Positions 9,627-17,703 of a stretch of DNA of 64,000 nt are shown here, piece after piece (position 1 is the stretch's first letter; each line of letters starts with the position of its first letter). The DNA comes from DSOI01 sp041394885 (GTDB taxonomy: Bacteria > Acidobacteriota > Terriglobia > Bryobacterales > Bryobacteraceae), in NCBI GenBank assembly GCA_041394885.1, contig JAWKHI010000007.1:124001-188000 (forward strand), read 5' to 3'. The notes under the pieces were generated by a model. It made no database searches, was not told the DNA's origin, and saw only the letters and a program-made list of their open reading frames with translations. Both the position numbers and the translations under genes were made by a program.

Positions 9627-10747
9627 TATGCACGCTCCTGGTAGCGATCGAGAATCGCTTCGTTAATTCGAAGACCCAGACCCGGCAGGTCCGGCAACGC
9701 CAGAAATCCCTCTCGGACCGTTTCGACGTTCGCGATCTGCTGACGCATCTCGACGTCGGCGGGCGATGCGGGAAACGGAATCTGCTGAATGAAGAAATTG
9801 GGAATGGAGGCAGCCAGATGCAGCGCGGCCGCGGTGGCGATGGGTCCGCCGTCATGATAGGGCGCCACCGCAATATAGTAAGTCTCCGCCAATGCCGCGA
9901 TGCGCCGGATCGCACTGATACCGTGCGTGGCCAGGCTCGGACGAAGGATATCCACGGCATCTTCGCGAAGCAGATCCTGGAATCCGCCGGCATCGGCGAT
10001 ATCGCGCCCGAAGCCCAGCGGAGTGACGCTCTCGCGGGCAATCTTCTTCACCGCGCCCAACCCCGACAGGCGGCACGGCTCGTCGAACCACAGCATATGA
10101 AAGGATTCGAGTTCGGCCGCCAGGCTTTGCGCATCCCCCGCCACCAGACGTCCTCCGCCGTCGAGAACGAAGTCATTCCCTTCCCCCGCCGCTCCCCGCA
10201 GCCGCTGCATCATCAGGGCGACGCTCGCTACATAGGACTTGCCCGCGTTCCGGAATTCATTCACGGGCGCGGCCGCCGAGAAGGCGCGAAACCCACGATT
10301 CTGCGCCCGCTCGAGCGCTGCCGGCCCGTCGAGCGGCGCCAATGCGCGCGCCTTGGCCCGCGTGGGTCCGCCAAGCACCTGAAAGACCGGAGCCTTCGCC
10401 GCCTGCCCCAGCAGATCCAGCTGCGCCATGTTAATGGCCGCACGGAGCCGTGGCGCCGCGGCCATGCGCTCCCACGCCGTCTCATACGCCGACGCCGGCT
10501 GGCCCACGATCGCTTCCCGCACCAGCGCGAGCTCATGCGCCGGAGCCTCGCCGCACTCTCCATACCCGCGCATCCCGGTGCGGGTTTCCAGGCGCACCAC
10601 CGTGTACCGCCGGCCGGATCCCGGTTCCCGAAGCGCCCATGCCCGGATGCCCGTGACCGCCAGTGGGTCGCCGGACGATGCCGGCCTCACCTGGAGCGCG
10701 GCAATCGATTGGAGCCGGGCGCGCCGCGCAAAAAGTGCGTTTGCCAT
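9626..10747 (-). CDS. Enolase-superfamily protein (mandelate racemase/muconate lactonizing type)
   Basis: I start at ATG 10747 (MANALFARRARLQS), giving 373 residues; the open frame runs further upstream but through the next gene. The N-terminal cap domain is recognisable (VTGIRAWALREPGSGRRYTV) and the barrel has DFVLDGGGRL, WFDEPCRLSG and VTPLGFGRDI as likely metal-ligand strands. The usual KxK is not evident, and the second and third ligand strands deviate from the D..E..E pattern, so activity is uncertain. No signal peptide is seen, unlike the next gene. It overlaps the downstream dehydratase gene by one base (TAATG). A 14-bp palindrome sits just upstream. Likely role is sugar-acid metabolism; that is family knowledge only. 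Confidence 0.78.
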   Translation of the reverse strand: MANALFARRARLQSIAALQVRPASSGDPLAVTGIRAWALREPGSGRRYTVVRLETRTGMRGYGECGEAPAHELALVREAIVGQPASAYETAWERMAAAPRLRAAINMAQLDLLGQAAKAPVFQVLGGPTRAKARALAPLDGPAALERAQNRGFRAFSAAAPVNEFRNAGKSYVASVALMMQRLRGAAGEGNDFVLDGGGRLVAGDAQSLAAELESFHMLWFDEPCRLSGLGAVKKIARESVTPLGFGRDIADAGGFQDLLREDAVDILRPSLATHGISAIRRIAALAETYYIAVAPYHDGGPIATAAALHLAASIPNFFIQQIPFPASPADVEMRQQIANVETVREGFLALPDLPGLGLRINEAILDRYQERA

Positions 10748-10751
10748 ATTG

Positions 10752-10765
10752 GGCAGTATACTGCC
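10752..10765. promoter_or_regulatory. Perfect 14-bp palindrome overlapping a -10-like box
   Basis: GGCAGTATACTGCC reads the same on both strands. On the minus strand it contains TATACT, followed 7 nt later by the ATG of the enolase-superfamily gene at 10747. It could be an operator lying on the -10 box. I see no good -35 and no second copy nearby. Confidence 0.45.
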
Positions 10766-10800
10766 GTTCGAGCGAAGCGGGCCCACCGGTCCGGCGGCGT

Positions 10801-11547
10801 CTATTTGCCCAGCGCCTGGCGAATCGCCGCCGCCACCACCGGGACCATCTTCTCGTACCCCTGCTCGTTCGGATGCAGCCCGTCCCTCGACATCCCATCC
10901 GTCAACATCCCCTTGGAATCGGCCAGCGCGCCATGGTAGTCGCAATACACCGCCTTGCGCTCAGCCGCGTACTGCTTCAGCCATGCGTTGAGCTTCAGCA
11001 CATCGGCGGGCGGGCGCCGCGCCGTCTGCGGACGCGCCGTGTAATCGCTCACCGGCAAAAGACCGCAAAGCACTACTTTGATCCCATGTCCTTGCGCGAG
11101 TTCGGTCATCGCGCGAATGTTGTCGGCGATCATCTTCAGCGTTTCCGGCCCCGTGTTTCCCGCAATGTCGTTGGTGCCCGCCAGCACCACCATGGCGGCC
11201 GGCTTCAGGTCAATCACGTCCGGGTACATCCGGACCAGCATTTGCGGCGTCGTCTGGCCGCTGATGCCGCGGTTCACATAAGGCTTGCCGGGAAACGAAC
11301 GGTCGAGCTTCCACCCGTCGGTGATCGAATCGCCCATGAACACCACCCGGCCCGCCGGGGCGGGTCGCCCGAGCAGCCGCTGATTGTCGGCATGGTAGCG
11401 GCCCAGTTGATTCCAGTCCTTGAGTTGATCGGCCAGATTTTGAGCCGCGCCGGGCAGGCAACAATTGGTCCGCGCGGGGTTGAACTCCTCGATCAGTTGA
11501 GACGGCGCGGCCGTGGCGATGGCAAGCAACAGGATGGTAAGTCGCAT
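10801..11547 (-). CDS. Secreted SGNH/GDSL-family hydrolase
   Basis: About 248 residues with a signal peptide (MRLTILLLAIATAAPS). An in-frame ATG 12 nt upstream is also possible. SGNH blocks are clear: VVFMGDSITDGW (block I, nucleophile Ser), VVLAGTNDIAG (block III, Asn), and DGLHPNEQGY near the C-terminus (Asp and His). The family are esterases or deacetylases acting on small esters or acetylated carbohydrates. It lies upstream of two sugar-acid-type enzymes on the same strand, with a 53-bp gap containing the palindrome at 10752, so a linked sugar function is plausible. It is divergent from lpdA with about 60 bp between starts. Confidence 0.87.
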   Translation of the reverse strand: MRLTILLLAIATAAPSQLIEEFNPARTNCCLPGAAQNLADQLKDWNQLGRYHADNQRLLGRPAPAGRVVFMGDSITDGWKLDRSFPGKPYVNRGISGQTTPQMLVRMYPDVIDLKPAAMVVLAGTNDIAGNTGPETLKMIADNIRAMTELAQGHGIKVVLCGLLPVSDYTARPQTARRPPADVLKLNAWLKQYAAERKAVYCDYHGALADSKGMLTDGMSRDGLHPNEQGYEKMVPVVAAAIRQALGK

Positions 11548-11610
11548 GGCTTGGCGCATTATCGCATCTTCAATGAGAGCGGCGCTTCTTCGCTATGATG
11601 GTGAGTATCC

Positions 11611-13002
11611 ATGCAATTTGATCTTGTCGTGATCGGTAGCGGTCCCGGCGGCTACTCGGCGGCGGTGCGCGCCGGACAGTACGGGCTCAAAGCCGCCATT
11701 ATTGAAAAAGATGCCAAACTGGGCGGCACTTGTTTGCATGTGGGGTGCATCCCCACCAAGGCGCTGCTGCAGACGGCCGAAGTCTGGCACTATTTCCAGC
11801 ACTCCGCCGAACAGGGCATTCATTGCGATAACCCCGTGCTCGACGTTCCCCTGGTGTTAGACCGCAAGAACAAGATCGTCTCCAAGCACGCCAAGGGCGT
11901 CGAGTTCCTGATGAAAAAGAACAAGGTGGAGGTCATCCCCGGCTACGGCACGCTGAAGGGCGGCGGGCGCGTGGAAGTTACCTCGGACCGCGGTTCGCGC
12001 ATCATCGAGGCTAAGAACATAATCCTCGCCACCGGCTCGGAAGCCCGTATGCTGCCCGGTCTCCAGCCCGACGACCGCATTCTCACCAATGTCGAGATCC
12101 TGAATATGCCCGCCGTGCCCAAGACGCTGGCGATCATCGGGGCCGGTGCGGTCGGTGTCGAGTTTGCGTCGATTTTCCAGCGCTTCGGCTCGCAGTGCGT
12201 CGTCCTCGAGATGCTGCCGCGCCTGGTGCCGGTGGAAGACGAGGACGTCTCCAAAGAGCTCGAGCGGTCATTCAAGAAGCAGGGCATCCGGTGCGAAACC
12301 GGAGCGCGCGTGGAGCAGGTGCAGCGAACCGAAGGCGGCGTGCGCCTGCAAGTGACGCTCGGCACCGGCAAACAGGAGACTATCGACGCCGAAAAACTCC
12401 TGGTGGCGGTGGGACGCCGGCCCAACACCGATCGTATTGGCCTGGAGAACACCCGCGTCGAAACCGAGCGCGGCTTCGTCAAAGTGAACGAGTGGCAGCA
12501 GACCGCGGAGCCGAACGTCTACGCCATCGGCGACATCGTCGCTGGCACGCCGCAACTGGCTCACGTGGCCACGATGGAAGGGATGGTGGCGGTGGCCCAC
12601 ATCGCCGGCCGCCCTGTCCGTCCGATCAACAAGTACCGGATCCCCGGTGCCACCTACACCGAGCCCGGCATCGGCAGCGTAGGGTTGACCGAGGCGCAAG
12701 CCAAGGCGCAAGGCTACAAAGTGCGCGTGGGCAAGTTCCCGTTCCTCGCCAACAGCAAAGCCACAATTCTGGGCCAGCACGACGGTTTCGTCAAAGTGGT
12801 GAGCGACGAGACCTATGGGGAGATTCTCGGCGTCCACATCATCGGCCCCCATGCCTATGAGCTGATCGCCGAAGCCGTCGCCGCCATGGAAGCCGAGGCC
12901 ACCGTCGACACCATGATCTCGACTATTCACGCCCACCCGACGCTCTACGAGGCGCTCGGCGAAGCGTTCAACGCCGTCTACGGCCAAGCGATCAATGCAT
13001 AG
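11611..13002 (+). CDS. lpdA: Dihydrolipoyl dehydrogenase (E3)
   Basis: This 463-residue flavoprotein reoxidises dihydrolipoyl groups with NAD+ in 2-oxoacid dehydrogenase or glycine cleavage complexes. The FAD-binding Rossmann motif is VIGSGPGGYSA (8-18). The redox disulfide is Cys41/Cys46 in GGTCLHVGCIPTK. The NAD motif is IIGAGAVGVEFASIF. The active-site dimer motif is near the C-terminus (TIHAHPTLYEALGEAF). GGTGAG (11600-11605) is a ribosome site 5 nt before ATG, with a TATGAT box at 11594-11599. lipB starts 8 nt inside its 3' end, so the two are coupled. The grouping with lipB and an E2 supports use in a lipoate-dependent complex. Confidence 0.96.
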   Translation: MQFDLVVIGSGPGGYSAAVRAGQYGLKAAIIEKDAKLGGTCLHVGCIPTKALLQTAEVWHYFQHSAEQGIHCDNPVLDVPLVLDRKNKIVSKHAKGVEFLMKKNKVEVIPGYGTLKGGGRVEVTSDRGSRIIEAKNIILATGSEARMLPGLQPDDRILTNVEILNMPAVPKTLAIIGAGAVGVEFASIFQRFGSQCVVLEMLPRLVPVEDEDVSKELERSFKKQGIRCETGARVEQVQRTEGGVRLQVTLGTGKQETIDAEKLLVAVGRRPNTDRIGLENTRVETERGFVKVNEWQQTAEPNVYAIGDIVAGTPQLAHVATMEGMVAVAHIAGRPVRPINKYRIPGATYTEPGIGSVGLTEAQAKAQGYKVRVGKFPFLANSKATILGQHDGFVKVVSDETYGEILGVHIIGPHAYELIAEAVAAMEAEATVDTMISTIHAHPTLYEALGEAFNAVYGQAINA

Positions 13003-13678
13003 TGCTGCTCAACGAGTGTGCGAGGTCCGGGACTTGGGGCGTGTGCCCTACCGGGAGTCTGTGCGCCTTCAGAAGGATCTGGTGGAACGCCGGAAGGCGA
13101 ACGCGATCCCCGATCAGCTCCTGTTCGTGGAACATCCACACGTGATCACGCTCGGAAGGAACGCCCGCGAGGCCAATATACTCGCCACGCCTGCCGTGCT
13201 CTCGCGAGCCGGCGTCGACGTCGTTGAGACTGATCGCGGCGGCGACGTCACCTACCACGGCCCCGGCCAGATCGTCGGCTATCCGATTCTGGACCTTAAA
13301 GCCTGGAAGCGAGACGTTGGCGCTTACCTCCGCGCGATCGAGCAGGTTCTGATCGATGCACTGGCAGATTTCGGGATCGCAGCCGGCCGGGAGCAAGGAA
13401 TGACCGGCGTCTGGGTCCAGGGCCGGAAAGTGGCCGCCATCGGGGTGCACCTCAGCCGATGGGTCACTTCGCACGGGTTCGCGCTCAACGTGGACACCGA
13501 TTTGGACTACTTTCGCTACATCGTACCCTGCGGATTAACCAGGCCGGTGGGCGCGATCCGCGAATTCGGATGCGAGGCAGGCTACGGAAATATCCAGGCC
13601 GCGATCGTCGCTCGATTCGCGGAAGTTTTTGATTTCAATATAGTTAAGCCGCAAACACTACGGGAGAGAATCGCATGA
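12995..13678 (+). CDS. lipB: Octanoyl-[ACP]:protein N-octanoyltransferase
   Basis: 227 residues, normal length for LipB. It moves octanoyl from acyl carrier protein to lipoyl domains in the first step of lipoate biosynthesis. Motifs are RGGDVTYHGPGQ (81-92), GRKVAAIGVHLSRW, and Cys179 (IVPCGL), the expected acyl-thioester residue, with Lys145 as its partner. It overlaps lpdA by 8 nt and the next gene by 4 nt (ATGA), so lpdA-lipB-E2 is a tight operon. No lipA (lipoyl synthase) is in the window. Confidence 0.96.
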   Translation: MHSAAQRVCEVRDLGRVPYRESVRLQKDLVERRKANAIPDQLLFVEHPHVITLGRNAREANILATPAVLSRAGVDVVETDRGGDVTYHGPGQIVGYPILDLKAWKRDVGAYLRAIEQVLIDALADFGIAAGREQGMTGVWVQGRKVAAIGVHLSRWVTSHGFALNVDTDLDYFRYIVPCGLTRPVGAIREFGCEAGYGNIQAAIVARFAEVFDFNIVKPQTLRERIA

Positions 13679-15057
13679 CTGACGTCGTAATGCCCCAGAT
13701 GGGCGAAAGCATTGTCGAAGGGACTTTGACGAAGTGGCTGAAGCAGCCCGGGGACCACGTGGAGCGCGATGAGCCACTGTTTGAGATTTCCACAGACAAG
13801 GTCGACAGCGAGATCCCGGCGCCGGCAACGGGCGTCCTAAAAGAAATTTTGATTCAAGAAGGAACAACAGTTGCTATTAACACAGTTGTTGGTAGAATAG
13901 GCGAAGGCGGGGAAGTCGTTACAGAGATACCTGCTACATTGTCGGTTGCTGCTCCGCCACCACCCCCAGCACCGGCTGATGCACAGGTCACTCCTGTAGT
14001 GGCCCCCTTGCCGATGGCGGCGACGGCGTCCGCAGAGCCTCCTCCCCCGCCGGAGGCCACGGTGCCGCTCGCCGCCGCTACTGATTTAGGGCCCCTCTCT
14101 CCTCTAGTGCGCCGCATGGCGCGCGAACTCAGCGTCGACCTCAGCCAGGTGCAGGGCACAGGCGCCGGTGGTCGTATCACCAAGCAAGACGTCGAACGCC
14201 ACGCCGCAGGCGCTCCGCCCACGGCCGCTCCCCCCCCGGCCGCTCAGGCCCCGGTTGCGGCGCCAGCACCAGCCGCTGTGGCGCCTCCTCCGCCCGCTCC
14301 ATCTGCCCCCGCGGCCGCCAAACCAGCCGCCAGCGTCGCCCCGGTGCCGCGTACCGCGCCGCCGAACACACGTGTGGAAGCAATGAGCACCATGCGGCAA
14401 AAGATTGCCGAGCACATGGTCTTCTCCAAGCGAACCTCAGCCCACGTCACAACCGTGCACAAGGTGGATATGACCAAGGTCGCGAAGCTTCGTGAAAAGG
14501 CTAAAGGCGCTTTCCAGGAGCGCTACGGCTTCAGCCTTACCTATCTGCCGTTCGTGCTGCGCGCCACCTGCGACGCGCTCCGGGCGTTCCCGATCGTCAA
14601 CGCATCCATCGATGGAACCAACGTTCTCTACCACCACGACATCAAGCTCGGCATCGCCGTCGCGCTCGATGGCGGCAACGGGTTGATCGTACCGGTGATC
14701 AAGAACGCCGACGAGCGCAACATCGTGGGCATCCAGCGCGCGGTGGTGGATCTTGCCGGACGGGCTCGCTCCAAGCAGTTGAAGCCGGACGAAGTCCAGG
14801 GCGGCACTTTCTCGATCACCAATTTCGGCAGCTTCGGCAGCGTGTTCGCCACTCCGGTGATCAATCAGCCGCAAGTGGCCATCCTCGGTATCGGATCGGT
14901 GGAAAAGACCCCCGTGGTCATCGACGACGCCATCGCGATTCGCTCCATCGCCTATCTGGCGCTCACCTTCGATCACCGTTTGATCGACGGCGCACTCGCC
15001 GATCAGTTCTGCCAGAAGATCAAATCGGTGCTCGAAAACTGGTCTGAGCCTGTATGA
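13675..15057 (+). CDS. 2-oxoacid dehydrogenase E2 (dihydrolipoyl acyltransferase)
   Basis: 460 residues. Domain order: lipoyl domain (1-75, lipoylated Lys42 in STDKVDSE), Pro/Ala-rich linker (about 85-140), peripheral subunit-binding domain (PLVRRMARELSVDLSQV, then GAGGRITKQDV), a second Pro/Ala-rich linker, and the acyltransferase catalytic domain ending in FDHRLIDGALADQF, whose HxxxDG residues are present. It could belong to the pyruvate, 2-oxoglutarate or branched-chain complex; the sequence alone does not decide, and no E1 genes are adjacent. Codon use in the lipoyl segment around 13840-13930 is noticeably less G/C-rich than neighbouring genes. It ends 16 nt before the selenoprotein candidate, which has its own ribosome site. 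Confidence 0.93.
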   Translation: MTDVVMPQMGESIVEGTLTKWLKQPGDHVERDEPLFEISTDKVDSEIPAPATGVLKEILIQEGTTVAINTVVGRIGEGGEVVTEIPATLSVAAPPPPPAPADAQVTPVVAPLPMAATASAEPPPPPEATVPLAAATDLGPLSPLVRRMARELSVDLSQVQGTGAGGRITKQDVERHAAGAPPTAAPPPAAQAPVAAPAPAAVAPPPPAPSAPAAAKPAASVAPVPRTAPPNTRVEAMSTMRQKIAEHMVFSKRTSAHVTTVHKVDMTKVAKLREKAKGAFQERYGFSLTYLPFVLRATCDALRAFPIVNASIDGTNVLYHHDIKLGIAVALDGGNGLIVPVIKNADERNIVGIQRAVVDLAGRARSKQLKPDEVQGGTFSITNFGSFGSVFATPVINQPQVAILGIGSVEKTPVVIDDAIAIRSIAYLALTFDHRLIDGALADQFCQKIKSVLENWSEPV

Positions 15058-15073
15058 TGAGGGAAAGGTCATC

Positions 15074-15628
15074 ATGAATCGACGCAACGCCCTTCTGACC
15101 ATCGCAGGCGCCGGTTGGACCGCCGCCACCCTCAGCGCGGCTGACGTGCCGCGCCCCGCCCCGGAGTTCATCGTGGACCTGCCCAACGGCGGCAAGGTCA
15201 ACTTGTCCGGCTACCGCGGCAAGCCGTTGATGTTCGGTTTTATTCTTACCACTTGACCGCACTGCCAAAATGCGGCCCAGGTCCTGGGCCGCGTCGCTCC
15301 GAGTTTGCAGGCGCGCGGGTTCGAGTTTCTGTTGTCGGCCATCAATCCGAACAATCCGAACGTGCCTGGTTTCGTGAACAAGTACGGCGTCCCGTTTCCG
15401 GTGGGCACCAGCGACTACCAGAAGGCACGTGACTTCATGCAGTTTTCGGTGGTGCAAAACGCCTACGTGCCGTGGCTGGTGTTCATCGACCGCACGGGGA
15501 CCATCCGCGCCCAGTTCACCGGCAACGATACGTTCTTCAACAACGTGGAAGCGAGCACGAAGGAGTGGGCCGAAAAATTATTGGCGGAACGGGCTCCCGC
15601 GCGGCGGCGCAGGGCAACCAAGAAGTAG
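15074..15628 (+). CDS. Probable selenoprotein: secreted thioredoxin-fold protein with UxxC motif
   Basis: Read through TGA 15254-15256, this is one continuous frame of 184 codons. The N-terminal 60 codons have a twin-Arg leader (MNRRNALLTIAGAGWTAATL, then Ala-rich) and a redoxin start (GGKVNLSGYRGKPLMFGF). The TGA at codon 61 falls exactly on the first redox Cys: ILTT-TGA-PHCQNAAQVL, i.e. UPHC in place of CPHC. After it come 123 codons of good thioredoxin-like fold, with a cis-Pro-type strand (YVPWLVFIDRTGTIRAQF) and stop TAG at 15626-15628. There are no other internal stops. A perfect SECIS-like hairpin begins 13-15 nt after the TGA (separate entry). A ribosome site (GGGAAAGG) lies before ATG 15074, 16 nt after the E2 stop. 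Likely a periplasmic thiol-disulfide or peroxidatic enzyme. A point mutation TGC to TGA or UGA-decoding Cys are alternatives. Confidence 0.82.
15270..15294 (+). promoter_or_regulatory. Bacterial SECIS-like stem-loop
   Basis: The stem is 15272-15280 (GCGGCCCAG) with 15284-15292 (CTGGGCCGC), nine perfect pairs, plus U-G and A-U pairs below it, and a loop of GUC. The loop G lies 25 nt after UGA, within the usual 16-37 nt. The context CAGGUC at the loop matches the apical loop of the E. coli fdhF element as I remember it. In frame it encodes AAQVLGR, so it is part of the coding region, as in bacteria. Confidence 0.75.
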
Positions 15629-15638
15629 CTTTTCTCGT

Positions 15639-15663
15639 AGTGGGTCCCGTAGCGGGGCCCATT
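15639..15663 (+). terminator. Hairpin after the lpdA-lipB-E2-selenoprotein operon
   Basis: Eleven pairs (15639-15649 with 15653-15663, loop TAG, including two G-T pairs), starting 11 nt after the last stop codon of the operon. There is no strong T-run behind it, so termination is likely but not certain. Confidence 0.5.
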
Positions 15664-16044
15664 GCGGTCCCGCCTGTTTCAAAGTGAAACACTTTCGCCG
15701 GTGAGCGGCGAGATGTTGTCACCCTTCCCTGAGCGTCGCATTTCACATCTATCTGAAAGTAAACGAGAAATCTGTTTCGGACGGTTTGGCCAGCCGCTTG
15801 CTTTTCCAGATAGCGATGAATGATAGGCAGGCTCAAGGAACACAGGGTTGCTCCCCGACCGTGGTCCTACCAGACTCTCTCCAAACTCCAACTATCTGCT
15901 ACTGTCACTTCTCTTACGTCCCACCCAACCGGAGTTTCCTTGAGCCAAACCTGTCCGCGCCGACGATATCGAACCAGCGCCCTAAAGAATTTTAGCGAGA
16001 CAACCGATTAGCTCCGAGAACTAGTTTCTTTCGAGACAACAATA
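15664..16044. other. Less G/C-rich intergenic stretch with an inverted repeat
   Basis: About 380 nt without a supported gene. Base composition is clearly less G/C-rich than the flanks. 15675-15691 is a 7-bp perfect inverted repeat (TGTTTCA-AAG-TGAAACA), a candidate operator or hairpin. The short open frames here lack a ribosome site and recognisable products. I see no tRNA fold. Confidence 0.4.
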
Positions 16045-16266
16045 ATGAGAACTCATACCAGCGCCTCCAACCAGACTCCATCGCAACCGCCAGTCCAGCC
16101 GCTCGTACAGCAGGAGCTACAGTTCCGGCTCAGCCTGCTCAAGCTGTTGACAGTACCCCACCGCTCGGTTCCAGGTGGTAGCCCGACCGCATACGACGGG
16201 CAAGCCGCCGAAGCCTCCCAGCGCATCGAGGAGATGGCGGTGATGGTGCCGCAGACCCGAGGCTAA
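16045..16266 (+). CDS. Possible small hypothetical protein
   Basis: A 73-codon frame with high third-position G/C (roughly three quarters), which favours coding. The product is Gln/Pro/Ser-rich at first and then a short amphipathic stretch (QQELQFRLSLLKLLTVP). No ribosome site is evident before ATG. It overlaps the 3' end of the convergent amidohydrolase by 4 bp. No family recognised; it may be spurious. Confidence 0.3.
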   Translation: MRTHTSASNQTPSQPPVQPLVQQELQFRLSLLKLLTVPHRSVPGGSPTAYDGQAAEASQRIEEMAVMVPQTRG

Positions 16267-17702
16267 TTCCGGACGTCAGGGACGCCGACGATTCCCTGCC
16301 CCGGATGGACGTCTTCGACAATCGCGCCGCCGTCCACCACGGGCGTGCCCTGCACCAGCACGTAGGAGAAACCCTCCGACGCCACGCCCGGTTTGTCGAA
16401 GGTCGCCTTGTCGATCACTTTCCCTGCGTCGAAAACGGCCAGATCTGCGTCCGCGCCCTTGCGGATCCTTCCCTTGACGCGCATCTGCGGCGACATCGCC
16501 TCCAGCCTCTGCGCCGGCATCAGGCTTAGCTTGCGGATCGCTTCCATCAGCGTGAGCGCATTCTTCTGGCGGACGTAGCGCCCCAACACGCGCGCCGAGG
16601 TGCCGGCCGCGCGCGGATGTCCCTTGCCGTTTTCGAGGATGCCATCGCTCGCCACCATCACCAGCGGATGGGCCATATTGCGCTCGATCATCTCCTCGGT
16701 GTTGGTGAACGTGGCCACCAGTCCGCCGGTCTTGCGGTAGCGGTTGAAGCTTTCCTCGGTCAGGCGTTCACCGGTCTCCACCCACATCATGTCCGAGTAT
16801 TTGAGTCCGAGACGTTCCTGAAATCCCGGGGCGAAGATGGAGGTCTCGATGCGCGTCATTCCGGCGATGTAGGGATAGGACTCGACAGTGAGATCGATTC
16901 CGCGCTTGCGGGCACGCGCGACGGCGTCGATGGCGATGTCGAAATTCACGGTGGAAGAAGCGCCGAGATGCACGATATGGGCCGAAGCTCCCGTGGTGAC
17001 GCAATAGGCGATCACCTCGTGGATTGAGGCGAGGACGCCGGGCTCGCCCATCGATCCATAGCGCATGTGGATGAAGGCCGGACGTTTCCATTTGGCCGCC
17101 ACGTCGAACATCTGCTGCAACTCTTCGTTCAGCGCCTTGGGTGTGTAGTTGAAGCCGAAACCGACGCCGAGGCCGCCGTCGCGAAGATCGGCCTCGATAA
17201 GCGCGGCGATGGCGTTGCGTTCATCCTTGGTGGCGTAGCGGTTGATGGCTTCATCGCGCGGAAGCCACTCGCCGGTGTCTTTCATCACGATCATGCGCGC
17301 GGGAATGTGGCCGGCGCTGGCGCCGAAGTTGATATGGGCCTTGCCGCGGCGCTGCTCGTACCAAGGGCGCGCCGGGCTCACGCCGATCTCGAGTTCGAGC
17401 GCCGTGGTGACGCCATCGAGCGCTTTGAGACGGTAGTTCTCCTCGGTCTGGCCGTGCTGATGGAGGTCAATGAAGCCGGGCGAGACCACGAGTCCGGACG
17501 CATCGATCTCACGTTTGCCCTCCAGCGGGCGCGCGCTAACCTCCTCGATTGTCTTGCCCCGGATGCCTATGTTGCGGACTGCGTCGAGGCCGGACTCGGG
17601 GTCCATGACGCGCCCACCGCGAATCACGATGTCATAGCTTTGCCCGAAGGCGGCGTGCTGGCCGATGGCGGCAAGGGTAAACAGCAGGAGTGTGAGGCGC
17701 AT
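16263..17702 (-). CDS. Secreted amidohydrolase of the D-aminoacylase/dihydroorotase superfamily
   Basis: 479 residues with a signal peptide (MRLTLLLFTLAAIGQHAAFG). The metal-dependent hydrolase core starts SYDIVIRGGRVMDPESG, followed by VVSPGFIDLHQHGQ (first His pair), later IHMRYGS and HIVHLGASS, and MVASDGILENGKGHPRA near the end (metal-ligand Asp), then GRIRKGADADLAVFD. This resembles N-acyl-D-amino-acid deacylases. The leader indicates export, common in acidobacterial members. It directly follows hemL (1-nt gap) on the same strand but shares no evident pathway, so co-transcription may be coincidental. Family clear, substrate not. Confidence 0.85.
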   Translation of the reverse strand: MRLTLLLFTLAAIGQHAAFGQSYDIVIRGGRVMDPESGLDAVRNIGIRGKTIEEVSARPLEGKREIDASGLVVSPGFIDLHQHGQTEENYRLKALDGVTTALELEIGVSPARPWYEQRRGKAHINFGASAGHIPARMIVMKDTGEWLPRDEAINRYATKDERNAIAALIEADLRDGGLGVGFGFNYTPKALNEELQQMFDVAAKWKRPAFIHMRYGSMGEPGVLASIHEVIAYCVTTGASAHIVHLGASSTVNFDIAIDAVARARKRGIDLTVESYPYIAGMTRIETSIFAPGFQERLGLKYSDMMWVETGERLTEESFNRYRKTGGLVATFTNTEEMIERNMAHPLVMVASDGILENGKGHPRAAGTSARVLGRYVRQKNALTLMEAIRKLSLMPAQRLEAMSPQMRVKGRIRKGADADLAVFDAGKVIDKATFDKPGVASEGFSYVLVQGTPVVDGGAIVEDVHPGQGIVGVPDVRN

Positions 17703-17703
17703 A

